DNA from: Vibrio fortis | Lineage (GTDB): Bacteria; Pseudomonadota; Gammaproteobacteria; Enterobacterales; Vibrionaceae | Assembly: GCF_000695685.1 (NCBI RefSeq) | Contig: NZ_JFFR01000018.1 | Coordinates: 1 to 64,000 of the forward strand | Reading direction: 5' to 3' | DNA: 64,000 nt | Part shown: positions 27,142-35,684 of the stretch, in pieces | How the letters are laid out: the number at the start of each line of letters is the position of its first letter | How positions within the stretch are numbered: position 1 is the first letter of the stretch | Program-made: the position numbers and the translations under genes | The notes under the pieces: model-generated | Told to the model about the DNA's origin: nothing | Database searches by the model: none | Seen by the model: only the letters and a program-made list of their open reading frames with translations

Positions 27142-28577
27142 TAGCTGTTAGACCTCACTTTTGTAAACTCAGAAACAGATAGGGTGCTGATATTATGAGA
27201 TTTATCTGGATTTAGAGAAATTTTTTGTTTGAATCTGTAGAGGATGCCTTGGTCCCAATTTTGACCCGCAGGTAGGTATTCCCATGCTGTGAAATGCTGT
27301 TGAGGTACCGAGTCGTACCAACGAACTGCAACATTCATTTGCGCAAGGGATGCCGTTGGCTCTGGATTACTCAACCACCACATGTCACCAAACTTTTCAG
27401 TCACATCTTTTGTGTATTGCTGGTGGTTTGTCGGACAGGTTTCAGATTCGCTAGGCCCTAGCAGAATGCGTTTATCCTTTACCAGTAGGCACTCTGTGAT
27501 GATGTCCGCGTGCTGGTATTGAGTATGCTGCCAGATACCTTCATAAGGAATGCTGTTACCACGCTCATTGGTGTAGGTGAACCAGATCATCTCGCCCTTG
27601 TTGGCATGACGCATATGCTCCTTCTGGCCCAAGCCCTGAGTTTTCTCCATCAAGAGTTCGGTCTCGGTATCGAAGTCCAAAGCGACCGTTCGATATTTCC
27701 AGTCTCCTTCATCGTTGTAGTCTTCGATTGAGAACCCACTTAGGTCGTGGCGAGTACAGCCCGTTTGTGCGCAACTAGTAAAGCCTGTCCAACCATCGCC
27801 AACGGATAATGGTTCACGGATGATCTCTTGAGGTGTGTGGTAAGGACGCAGGTTGCAGCCGTTGAAGTAGTCGCCTGTTCCTGGGAACTGAATCAGCTCA
27901 GTGTCGGTAATCTGGTAGCTTAACTCGCCAATTGGCCCTTTATATTTTGGGTTAGCCTGATGAGCCAAATCGTAGAAGCAAGCTCTTCCCGCGTAATCTT
28001 TTTTGGCGATGATGATGTTATGCAGCACTTTGTCTTTTGGAGAGAAGATGATCTCTTCAGATGCAAAGTTATCCTTGATGTATTCCTGACTCTGATTCAG
28101 GTGTTCAGCCGCTTCCTTAACGGAAACCAAATCGATCCCAAGGTCTTGGTCATCTAGGTAGCTTAAATCTAGGTTTTTAAGTTTTTTTTGAAACTCGACA
28201 TCCGACAATACCTTACTGGCTAAGATGATCTCATCACGATGCTCTGGCGTGTCATCTAATGACAATAACAGGCGCGTCATATTGATGCTGCGACTTGGGC
28301 GGGTCGATGACAACGTTGGCGTAATGACTTCTTGGCCGGATAGGGTCGTCAGTAGGTAGCCCGAGTTATCGGTGCCAATAAAGAAACTCACGATATCACC
28401 TGAGTTGTATTGGAATGCCCCTTTATCTGTAGTGCCAGAGAGGTTTGAGCTGGTCTCGTAGTAGAGGCCCGAAACTGGTGAATCGATAAAGTACCCAGTC
28501 AGAGGCTGGTTATCATCAGCGTACACGTTTAGGCTCAAAGCGCACGTTGCAATAAAAGGTAAGAGAGCTTTTTTCAT
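27141..28577 (-). CDS. Secreted protein between the kinase and sigma genes
   Basis: A 478-aa protein with a signal peptide (MKKALLPFIATCALSLNVYADD). The first ~80 mature residues (LTGYFIDSPVSGLYYETSSNLSGTTDKGAFQYNSGDIVSFFIG) form a small beta domain seen at the N-terminus of many gammaproteobacterial surface proteins. The rest contains about eight Cys, mostly well spaced as if for disulfides, and no enzyme motif I recognise. It is cotranscribed: 2 nt after the kinase gene and overlapping the sigma start by 1 nt. Position suggests a periplasmic partner of the kinase, for example a signal-sensing or dampening subunit; that is inference. Confidence 0.8.
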   Translation of the reverse strand: MKKALLPFIATCALSLNVYADDNQPLTGYFIDSPVSGLYYETSSNLSGTTDKGAFQYNSGDIVSFFIGTDNSGYLLTTLSGQEVITPTLSSTRPSRSINMTRLLLSLDDTPEHRDEIILASKVLSDVEFQKKLKNLDLSYLDDQDLGIDLVSVKEAAEHLNQSQEYIKDNFASEEIIFSPKDKVLHNIIIAKKDYAGRACFYDLAHQANPKYKGPIGELSYQITDTELIQFPGTGDYFNGCNLRPYHTPQEIIREPLSVGDGWTGFTSCAQTGCTRHDLSGFSIEDYNDEGDWKYRTVALDFDTETELLMEKTQGLGQKEHMRHANKGEMIWFTYTNERGNSIPYEGIWQHTQYQHADIITECLLVKDKRILLGPSESETCPTNHQQYTKDVTEKFGDMWWLSNPEPTASLAQMNVAVRWYDSVPQQHFTAWEYLPAGQNWDQGILYRFKQKISLNPDKSHNISTLSVSEFTKVRSNS

Positions 28578-28579
28578 AA

Positions 28580-29917
28580 TCAGTTACTAGATGAGTTTGG
28601 TTTATTTTTATTAGTCACGGATTTTTCTGGTGCAGGCGTTAGCATTGCCAATAGCATTTTTTGCTTAACGTCTTTGGGTAAATCTGGGTTCGATAATATT
28701 CGACGCCTTGTGAGTTCAAGCATGGTACCTACCGACATTTTGGCGGCATCACTGCCCTTAGCATGAAACAGCAGGCTTGTTACCTCGTACATCATCTCCT
28801 CGGCAACCTGCTTCTCTTTTTGCAGTTGCAGGTTCTTGTTGAAGATTGCGGTCGAGAAGGTAGCGCCTGAAATTAATAGCAGAATGGTCAGGGCACTCTG
28901 TACTGGGCGACGCTTCAGTAGCTTAAGTAGAGCATGGAGTGGGTGTTTCTCTCGGAGTGAAATAGGTCGGCACTCCAACATGCATACAATATCTTGGCGC
29001 AACTCACTCACGCTGGCATAGCGTCGATAAGGCTCATGGTGCGTCGCCTTTTCAACAATAAGGTCGATATCTAAGTTAGATGAAGAGTTAAAGATCAATG
29101 CCAGGATTTTACCCAGAGAATAGATGTCACTTTGTTGAGTCAGAAATTGCCCGGCAGCTTGTTCTGGGCTTGCGTAAGCCTTGCTATAGGCTGTGAGCAG
29201 AGATACGTCGGTGTTTTTGTCTGGAACTGGCTGTTTAACCTTTTGAGTCAGGTTGAAATCCAGAATCTTAGGTGAGCCTAGTGGATCAATTAGGATGTTT
29301 TCTGGTTTGAGATCGGCGTGCAGTACCTGCTTTTGGTGTGCGTGTTCGATAGCAGAGCAGATCTCTTTGAATAGGCTGAGCTTTTGCTTTTCATTCAAAG
29401 AGCGATTCTGCAAATGCAACGAGAGCGTCTCTCCCTCTACACGCTCCATAACGATGTAGACCGACTCCTCATAGACCCCACCATCAAACACTTTGGCAAT
29501 ACAAGGGTGGTTGAGGTGTGCCAGCAACTGTGCTTCTTGAAACAGAGCGTGCTCACCGAGGATGTGTGAGAGCGCGGGCTGAATGAATTTGACCGCAAGG
29601 TCTTGCTCGAAGGTTCTGTCTGCTCGGCTCGCAGCATAAACAATTCCCATACCACCACGACCCAACTCATGAGAGATCTGGTACTTATCTACCAAGGTGT
29701 TGGTGAGGTCGAGCTCTGTTTCGGTTGCTTGCTGTGCGTGGAAGCCGAACAGCGATGTGATCTGCTCTGAAGGTTCTTCGTTAATAAGTGGAAGAACTTG
29801 TTGGTATAAGCCGGGTTGTTCAGCCTTTAATCGCTCTAGGTAAAGACTTTTTTCTTTATCTGACAGATCCATGAGGTGATAGAAAACCTCAGTGGAGCCA
29901 CTGCTTTTTTTTTGCAC
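28580..29917 (-). CDS. pknT: Membrane Ser/Thr protein kinase, PknT type
   Basis: A 445-aa Hanks-type kinase. There is a helical N-terminal region of about 75 residues, the kinase domain at about 79-315 with Gly-loop GRGGMG (86-91), Lys110 in LAVKF, catalytic HADLKPEN (200-207), and DFN in place of DFG (220-222). One transmembrane helix (about 342-359) is followed by a ~85-residue C-terminal, presumably periplasmic, coiled segment. HAD instead of HRD makes it a non-RD kinase. It heads the operon with the sigma factor, matching PknT/EcfP of V. parahaemolyticus. The GTG start at 29915-29917 has a weak ribosome-binding site; an in-frame ATG at 29872 is the alternative. A9 lies within codons 2-5. 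Confidence 0.88.
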   Translation of the reverse strand: MQKKSSGSTEVFYHLMDLSDKEKSLYLERLKAEQPGLYQQVLPLINEEPSEQITSLFGFHAQQATETELDLTNTLVDKYQISHELGRGGMGIVYAASRADRTFEQDLAVKFIQPALSHILGEHALFQEAQLLAHLNHPCIAKVFDGGVYEESVYIVMERVEGETLSLHLQNRSLNEKQKLSLFKEICSAIEHAHQKQVLHADLKPENILIDPLGSPKILDFNLTQKVKQPVPDKNTDVSLLTAYSKAYASPEQAAGQFLTQQSDIYSLGKILALIFNSSSNLDIDLIVEKATHHEPYRRYASVSELRQDIVCMLECRPISLREKHPLHALLKLLKRRPVQSALTILLLISGATFSTAIFNKNLQLQKEKQVAEEMMYEVTSLLFHAKGSDAAKMSVGTMLELTRRRILSNPDLPKDVKQKMLLAMLTPAPEKSVTNKNKPNSSSN

Positions 29918-30215
29918 AACTGATCTTTTTTATATCTTTATTATGCGAGCATTCTATAAGAGTTTTCGATGTTTTTTCGACATTTTTATCAATTACATAT
30001 GAAAAAATGAGCTAATGAGTCGCATTTTTAAGAAGAAGGGTGAAAATTCCAACGTGTGATCTTCTCCCCAAAATTTGAGCCTTGCTTTTTCTATCTCAAA
30101 GCTGAAGTTGGGTGAATGTGTGAGGGTTTAATTATTGGCAGGGGTTATCCAAATTGCTCTCAAACACGGTTTGTTTCGTATTGCTAGTGACTCACTGAAA
30201 TGAGGTTACAAAGAT
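29918..30215. other. Divergent intergenic region between pknT and the orphan nqrB
   Basis: 298 bp, AT-rich near pknT. It must hold promoters for both operons. I see no convincing sigma-70 promoter, and no copy of the TTTACGG-N16-CGT motif found before the two lipoproteins. CGATGTTTTTTCGACATTTTT near 29969 is a weak dyad. Confidence 0.4.
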
Positions 30216-31457
30216 ATGAAATTGAAGAAGTGGATAGAGGGGGTCTCCCCTCAATTCGAAGCGGGTGGTAAGTACGAAAAATGGTACCCATTATATGAAG
30301 CGGCAGCGACCATATTCTATACACCCGGCCATGTGAATAAGGGGCTGACCCACGTCCGAGACAGTATCGATCTCAAGCGCATTATGATCATGGTGTGGCT
30401 AGCAACTTTTCCTGCGATGTTTTGGGGTATGTATAACGTAGGTCATCAAACTGTCATGGGGTTGAGTGCGACTTACTCTGGCGCAGAGCTGCTCACTGTT
30501 ATTGAGGGAAACTGGCGCCTGGCCTGGGCCTTTGGTAGCGCAGAAGCTCTCACATCGAGTGGTTGGCTGAGCCAGATGTGGCTGGGGGCGCTCTATTTCT
30601 TACCTGTTTATGCCACCGTGTTTGTTGTAGGGGGCTTTTGGGAGGTGTTGTTTGCCATTGTGCGCAAGCATGAGGTGAACGAGGGCTTTTTCGTTAGTTC
30701 GGTGCTGTTTGCTCTGATACTGCCGCCAACGATTCCACTTTGGCAAGCTGCATTAGGTATCACCTTCGGTATTGTTGTTGCCAAAGAGATCTTTGGTGGT
30801 ACAGGTCGTAACTTCCTTAATCCAGCTCTTGCGGGGCGCGCGTTCCTCTACTTTGCTTATCCAGCCAATATGTCTGGCGGCCTAGTGTGGGTTGCGGCAG
30901 ACGGCTATTCAGGTGCGACACCATTGAGTCAGTGGTACGAAGGTGGTAACAGTGCATTGATGAACAACATGACCGGAGAATCAATCTCTTGGATGGATGC
31001 TTTTATCGGTAATATTCCTGGTTCGATGGGGGAAGTATCATCGTTGCTCATTATGCTCAGCGGTTTGGCACTCATCGTGATGAAGATAGCTTCATGGCGG
31101 ATTGTCGCAGGGGTGGTTGTTGGTCTTGTGGCGACTTCTAGTTTGTTAAATCTGATCGGCTCAGAAACCAATGCGATGTTCTCAATGCCTTTCTATTGGC
31201 ACTTTGTACTTGGTGGTGTGGCCTTTGGTACTTTCTTTATGGCGACCGACCCAGTATCTGCAGCCTTTACCAATAAAGGGAAGTGGGCCTACGGTATTTT
31301 GATTGGGGTGATGACGATAGGAATTCGGGTTCTCAATCCGGCCTATCCAGAAGGTATTATGCTCGCAATACTGTTTGCCAATCTGTTTGCTCCTCTGTTT
31401 GATTTCATCGTCCGTGAGGGCAACATTAAGCGCAGAAATAGACGCATGGTGCGTTAG
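30216..31457 (+). CDS. Orphan paralogue of NqrB (Na+-NADH:quinone reductase subunit B)
   Basis: A 413-aa polytopic membrane protein of the NqrB/RnfD family. It starts [29 protein letters not shown] like NqrB and has the flavin-attachment motif SGAT with Thr235, the site where ApbE links FMN in NqrB. In the Nqr complex this subunit carries covalent FMN and riboflavin and forms part of the Na+ path and quinone site. Here it stands alone with its own terminator, and no nqrA or nqrC-F is nearby. It could replace NqrB in the complex under some condition, or work alone as a flavin-bearing membrane protein. The length and internal motifs look intact. Confidence 0.88.
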   Translation: MKLKKWIEGVSPQFEAGGKYEKWYPLYEAAATIFYTPGHVNKGLTHVRDSIDLKRIMIMVWLATFPAMFWGMYNVGHQTVMGLSATYSGAELLTVIEGNWRLAWAFGSAEALTSSGWLSQMWLGALYFLPVYATVFVVGGFWEVLFAIVRKHEVNEGFFVSSVLFALILPPTIPLWQAALGITFGIVVAKEIFGGTGRNFLNPALAGRAFLYFAYPANMSGGLVWVAADGYSGATPLSQWYEGGNSALMNNMTGESISWMDAFIGNIPGSMGEVSSLLIMLSGLALIVMKIASWRIVAGVVVGLVATSSLLNLIGSETNAMFSMPFYWHFVLGGVAFGTFFMATDPVSAAFTNKGKWAYGILIGVMTIGIRVLNPAYPEGIMLAILFANLFAPLFDFIVREGNIKRRNRRMVR

Positions 31458-31476
31458 AGAGAAAAGCTTAGGCCAA

Positions 31477-31507
31477 AAAAGAGGACTTACTGACAAGTCC
31501 TCTTTTC
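31477..31507. terminator. Bidirectional terminator after orphan nqrB
   Basis: AAGAGGACTT / AAGTCCTCTT with a 6-nt loop, A-tract and T-tract, between converging genes. Confidence 0.88.
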
Positions 31508-31536
31508 AATTGGATTGTTTTGCGATGGATGGGTAA

Positions 31537-31785
31537 TTACCATCTTAGGTCAACGCTGAGTGGCATATCGCTGCCACATTGCTCACCACACATTTCGTCG
31601 TAGGCGCTGTTATGAATCAGGGTCGCTGACGTGATTGATTGGTCGTTGAAGTGATCACGCACTTGGTTAAGGCTCATAAACTTTTTCGGATGGTGGTCAC
31701 TGTCCATCACCAGTCGACGGTTATGGTCTGTGACTTGATAAGCAAGGTAGATGCCGCCTTCAAAAGATTCAATCAGTAGGTTCAT
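31537..31785 (-). CDS. Small conserved protein, probably DUF6482 family
   Basis: An 82-aa protein without signal or membrane segments. It starts MNLLIESFEGGIYLAYQVTD and has a HNSAYDEMCGEQ segment near residues 58-69 with two Cys (CGEQC). This looks like the small proteins grouped as DUF6482, common in Vibrio and other gammaproteobacteria. Function unknown. It stands alone between two terminators and next to gor. Confidence 0.65.
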   Translation of the reverse strand: MNLLIESFEGGIYLAYQVTDHNRRLVMDSDHHPKKFMSLNQVRDHFNDQSITSATLIHNSAYDEMCGEQCGSDMPLSVDLRW

Positions 31786-31862
31786 AACACACTCCGATGT
31801 TTCGTTAAGAGGAAATCCTTGTCTGTTACGTTGAAATTTTGAGCAAAGTTCAGAGCGGGCAC

Positions 31863-31888
31863 AAAAAAAGCAGACCGGAGTCTGCTTT
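31863..31888 (-). terminator. Terminator of gor
   Basis: AAAGCAGAC / GTCTGCTTT with a CGGA loop and flanking A and T tracts, about 30 nt past the gor stop. Confidence 0.82.
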
Positions 31889-31918
31889 CTTAATCGTTAG
31901 ATAATGTCGCTTATGCGA

Positions 31919-33274
31919 TTATCGCATGGTAACGAATTCTTCCGAACCAGTAGGGTGGATAGCCACAACAGAGTCGAAGTCTGCTTTGGTTGCGCCCATC
32001 TTCATTGCTACGCCGAAGCCTTGAATCATCTCGTCAACAGTGAAACCGATGCCGTGTAGACCAACTACAGTTTCTTCTTCGCCAGCACATACTAGCTTCA
32101 TCTTACAAGGTTGACGGTGTTTGGTTACTGCTGTGTACATTGCAGTGAAGCCAGACGTGTAAACCTTGATGTTGTCTTTGCCGTACTTCTCTTCAGCTTC
32201 TTGAGTCGTTAGACCAATGGTGCCGATTGGTGGGTGGCTGAATACAACAGTAGGAACAAGATCGTAGTCCATCTTCGCGTTGGTTTTACCGTTGAATAGG
32301 CGCTCAGAAAGCTGACGACCGGCTTTAACAGCAACAGGCGTTAACTCGATACCACCTTCCATGATGTCACCTACACAGTAGATGCCAGGAACGTTAGTCG
32401 TTTGGTATTCGTCTACCTTGATGTAACCGCGGTCGTTCGTTTCAACGCCCGTTGATGCTAGGTTAATTGCATCTGTCGCTGGGTGACGACCGATAGCCCA
32501 GATTAGGGTATCAACGTTTTGGCTCTCACCGTTTTCTAGGTGCAGAGTTAGGCTACCATCTGCCTCTTTAACCACTTCTTTTGGTACAGAGTGAGTGTGT
32601 AGCGTTGGACCTTCTGCGTCCATCACCTCTACTAGCGTCTCGATGATCATTGGGTCAAAGCTACGTAGTGGAGACTCTTTACGGCAGAATAGGTGTGTTT
32701 CTGTGCCTAGTGCGTGTAGAACGCCCGCAATCTCAACTGCGATGTAACCAGCGCCGATAACCGCAACGCGTTTTGGTTGCTCAGCAAGCTCGAAGAAGCC
32801 ATTTGAATCAATACCGTATTCAGCGCCTGGAATGTTTGGAATCGTAGGACGACCACCCACTGCGATCAGGATGTGATCTGCTGTGTAGTGTTCACCGTTT
32901 ACTTCAACCGTTTTCTCGTCAACAAACTTAGCAAAGCCTTTAATTACGTTGACTTTGTTGTTGCCTAGAACACGATCGTAAGATTGGTGGATACGACCAA
33001 TATAAGCTTGGCGGCTCTCAACCAGTTTGCTCCAGTCGAAGCCTTTTACATCTACATCGAAGCCGTAGTCTTCTGCGTATAGGTTCATCGCTTCTGCAAC
33101 TTGAGCACCGTGCCACATCACCTTTTTAGGAACACAGCCAACGTTTACACATGTGCCGCCAAGGTCTTGTGCTTCGATAAGTGCAACCTTTGCGCCGTAC
33201 ATTGCTGCACGGTTTGCTGATGCGATACCGCCAGAACCACCGCCGATACAGATATAATCAAAATGAGTCGCCAT
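31919..33274 (-). CDS. gor: Glutathione-disulfide reductase
   Basis: A 451-aa FAD/NADPH enzyme that regenerates GSH from GSSG in the cytoplasm. The FAD motif is [18 protein letters not shown] and the redox-active pair is C42 and C47 in [13 protein letters not shown]. The NADP Rossmann segment [18 protein letters not shown] and the C-terminal active-site His in [16 protein letters not shown] are present. The ATG at 33274 has GGAG at 6-nt spacing; the frame also opens with a TTG four codons earlier. The family length (450 aa in E. coli) supports the ATG. Confidence 0.96.
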   Translation of the reverse strand: MATHFDYICIGGGSGGIASANRAAMYGAKVALIEAQDLGGTCVNVGCVPKKVMWHGAQVAEAMNLYAEDYGFDVDVKGFDWSKLVESRQAYIGRIHQSYDRVLGNNKVNVIKGFAKFVDEKTVEVNGEHYTADHILIAVGGRPTIPNIPGAEYGIDSNGFFELAEQPKRVAVIGAGYIAVEIAGVLHALGTETHLFCRKESPLRSFDPMIIETLVEVMDAEGPTLHTHSVPKEVVKEADGSLTLHLENGESQNVDTLIWAIGRHPATDAINLASTGVETNDRGYIKVDEYQTTNVPGIYCVGDIMEGGIELTPVAVKAGRQLSERLFNGKTNAKMDYDLVPTVVFSHPPIGTIGLTTQEAEEKYGKDNIKVYTSGFTAMYTAVTKHRQPCKMKLVCAGEEETVVGLHGIGFTVDEMIQGFGVAMKMGATKADFDSVVAIHPTGSEEFVTMR

Positions 33275-33503
33275 TACTTTCTCCAAGAGCTTATTAATTT
33301 TGTTGATAACAATTACATTGGGGTGCGTCTGAGTGAACTCAACGCTATCAACATGAATTGTTACCTATCCTATGCTGCTATCATAAATCGAGTCTAGCAA
33401 TTTACTAAATGGGAAAAAGTGACATTGCTTATGACAAATAGCGATGAGACAGCAACAAAGCAGAATAAGACATCACTCCGCTTTGTTGAAATGGATGAGA
33501 AGT

Positions 33504-34202
33504 TTAGCCACAGCAGCTGCTTGAGCCACATCCGGTCTGAGCTTGCACGTCCTTGCCATCAGCGAGATAGGTGTTGGTTAGGTAGAAGTCGCTAAACAGC
33601 TTAACGAAATCTTCTGAAACGGTTTTTTCGACTAAATTCGACTCTAGAACGTTCTTCTGCCACGCCTGCATCTTCGGTAAGCCACAGAAGAAGTCGTAGC
33701 CAGAGTGTGCCTTCACGATCGCTGCACGGTGTAGCAGAGGTAGCCACGCCATATCAACATTGCTCATCTCATCTGATTTGAAGAACTTGGTGTTACCGGA
33801 TAATTGATTCTCGGCTTTGTGGAACGCTTTAATCAGCTTCTCTGCACGCTCTTCAAACGTTACTTGGTTTTTGCTGCTCATGGTGCCGCACTGTGCCAAG
33901 TAGTGTTTAGAACCTAGGTAGCTCCATGCTCGGTCTAATGCGCGTTGTTCGTTAGTCACGCCTTGCTCTAACGGACCGAACTCGTCTTCGATGTATTCGA
34001 TAATCGCATCCGACTCGAATAACGCTGTGCCAGACTCAGTCACCATCACTGGTACTTGGCCGTTTGGCGAGATATCCAGGAACCATTGTGGTTTGTCTTT
34101 CAAACTGATGTATTCAATCTCGTAAGGGATCTGTTTTGCTTCTAGCGCTGCAGTAACACGTTGAACAAATGGGCAAATTTTGAAGCTGATAACTTTAATC
34201 AT
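33504..34202 (-). CDS. Glutathione S-transferase family protein with Cys-rich tail
   Basis: A 232-aa protein. The N-terminal thioredoxin fold (about 1-75) has CPF at C10-F12, the redox-type GST active site (omega-like), and the GSH-contact segment PNGQVPVM and ESDAIIEYI. A helical C-terminal domain follows. The last nine residues GCGSSSCCG add three Cys (225, 230, 231), not part of the GST fold and suggestive of metal binding or thiol chemistry. It is close to gor, on the same strand. Substrate unknown. Confidence 0.85.
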   Translation of the reverse strand: MIKVISFKICPFVQRVTAALEAKQIPYEIEYISLKDKPQWFLDISPNGQVPVMVTESGTALFESDAIIEYIEDEFGPLEQGVTNEQRALDRAWSYLGSKHYLAQCGTMSSKNQVTFEERAEKLIKAFHKAENQLSGNTKFFKSDEMSNVDMAWLPLLHRAAIVKAHSGYDFFCGLPKMQAWQKNVLESNLVEKTVSEDFVKLFSDFYLTNTYLADGKDVQAQTGCGSSSCCG

Positions 34203-34234
34203 GGGGTCTTTCTCACTCTAAGAATTAGTTTATT

Positions 34235-34433
34235 TAACCTCAGATCGGGATAAGAAAGTCTCTAATTCCCGAACTTTCAGATAGTTAGAAACCCAAGGAA
34301 GTCAGTACTGCTAATTGAGATGCAAAACGAGGCAAAATCACAAGTCAATAGCTTGTCTATTGCGTTGATTTTAAAGACGTTAGGCGCTCAAGTAGCTGTG
34401 CTGAATGGCTTAAATTATCCTGATCTGAGGTTA
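34235..34433. repeat. 199-bp element with 19-bp terminal inverted repeats (MITE-like)
   Basis: The left end TAACCTCAGATCGGGATAA and the right end (34415-34433) are inverse complements with one mismatch. Near the centre is a nested hairpin, AAAATCA/TGATTTT (34334-34372) enclosing CAATAG/CTATTG. No open frame and no clear target-site duplication were seen. It could be a miniature inverted-repeat element or a structured RNA. Confidence 0.6.
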
Positions 34434-34505
34434 CCTACACCTTTAAGACGAAGGTCGGTGAGAAAAGACGAAGCTGAGACGAAAAAAGTTATCTTTTAAT
34501 AAAGA

Positions 34506-34536
34506 AAAAGTGCAGCGAGAGGTTCGCTGCACTTTT
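34506..34536. terminator. Terminator of rlmJ (bidirectional shape)
   Basis: AAAAGTGCAGCGA / TCGCTGCACTTTT with a 5-nt loop. Acts for rlmJ on the minus strand. Confidence 0.88.
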
Positions 34537-34572
34537 ATGTTTTTGATTCTATTTGAATAAATTCAAGATGAT

Positions 34573-35412
34573 TTATTCAGGAACAATCCAGTCGACTTTC
34601 CAATGGCCAGTTGCTGGCGCAATCGCGTCTTTTAGGAACGGCAGAATCTCTTTCATCTGGCTTTCCAGTTTCCAAGGCGGGTTAATCACGATCATGCCCG
34701 AAGCTGTCATACCGCGTTCATTGGTGTCTGGGGATACGCCGAGTTCAATTTGCAGAATCTTGCGAATGCCAAGACCTTCTAGCCCTTCGATCATGTCTTC
34801 GATATCACAGCGGTTAACCACTGGGTACCAAATTGCGTAAATGCCCGTAGCCCAGCGCTTATGGCTTTGGAAGATGGCGTTTACGACGTCACGATACTCT
34901 TTCGCTAGCTCATAAGGTGGGTCGATCAGAACCAGACCACGACGCTCTTTTGGTGGCAGGCTGCCTTTTAGTCGCTTGAAGCCATCTTCTTTGTAGATAG
35001 AGACTTGGCGATCGCGATGGAACTCTTGCTCAAGCAGTGGGTGATCGGCTGGGTGAAGCTCTGTCAGTACCATACGATCTTGTTCACGCAGGTGAGCACG
35101 CGCAACACGCGGTGAACCTGGGTAGTAACGCAGCTTTTCACCGTTGTTGAGGGTGGCGATAGCGTCTAGGTAGCTTTGAATCTCTTCAGGAATCTGCTTT
35201 TGATCCCAAACTCTTGCGATACCTTGTTTGTACTCGCCGGTCTTTTCTGACCATTCATGAGTTAAGTCGTAGCGACCAACACCAGAGTGGGTATCGTGAT
35301 AGACAAAAGGTTTGTCCTTCTGCTTCAGTGAATTAAGAATAAGGCTTTGTACAATATGCTTAACCACATCGGCATGGTTACCCGCGTGGAAGCTGTGGCG
35401 ATAACTTAACAA
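34573..35412 (-). CDS. rlmJ: 23S rRNA m6A2030 methyltransferase RlmJ
   Basis: A 279-aa SAM-dependent enzyme that methylates A2030 of 23S rRNA. The N-terminus LLSYRHSFHAGNHADVVKHIVQ matches enteric RlmJ, and the catalytic DPPY is in LVLIDPPYELAKEY. The last residues match the family. Homologues begin two residues before SYRHSF, which points to the TTG at 35410-35412 as start; a GTG six codons earlier (35430) is the alternative. Both ribosome-binding sites are weak. Confidence 0.9.
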   Translation of the reverse strand: MLSYRHSFHAGNHADVVKHIVQSLILNSLKQKDKPFVYHDTHSGVGRYDLTHEWSEKTGEYKQGIARVWDQKQIPEEIQSYLDAIATLNNGEKLRYYPGSPRVARAHLREQDRMVLTELHPADHPLLEQEFHRDRQVSIYKEDGFKRLKGSLPPKERRGLVLIDPPYELAKEYRDVVNAIFQSHKRWATGIYAIWYPVVNRCDIEDMIEGLEGLGIRKILQIELGVSPDTNERGMTASGMIVINPPWKLESQMKEILPFLKDAIAPATGHWKVDWIVPE

Positions 35413-35684
35413 ATTAAACTCTCGTAACACTCTCGCTATAGAGTGTGGTTGGTGTCGGTGGGTATTCTGTCTCCATTATATACCGCACTAGCCAATAAAT
35501 TCTCCCCAAAATGCGTGTGTCGTCGCGAGGGTGAACGGTTAGTTATTGGTTCTACTATTGAAATTTGCGGTTATGGACACTATTTAATAACTATTCGCAT
35601 GTAATTATTAGCTAATTCAGCCCAATACTGTAAGACGACCCAATTACTTAAAGACGCAAGTCTCCAAGCCAAAGGAATGTTTAT

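Larger units (their letters stand above)
34203..34572. other. Gene-free spacer between gst-like gene and rlmJ
   Basis: 370 bp without an open frame of interest. It contains a 199-bp element bounded by 19-bp inverted repeats (34235-34433) and the rlmJ terminator (34506-34536), both listed separately. Confidence 0.6.

Noticed and set aside
33453..33488. Terminator of the GST-like gene (CAACAAAGC / GCTTTGTTG).
   Set aside because: A 9-bp stem exists, but with an 18-nt loop and no U-tract; left as an unexplained dyad.
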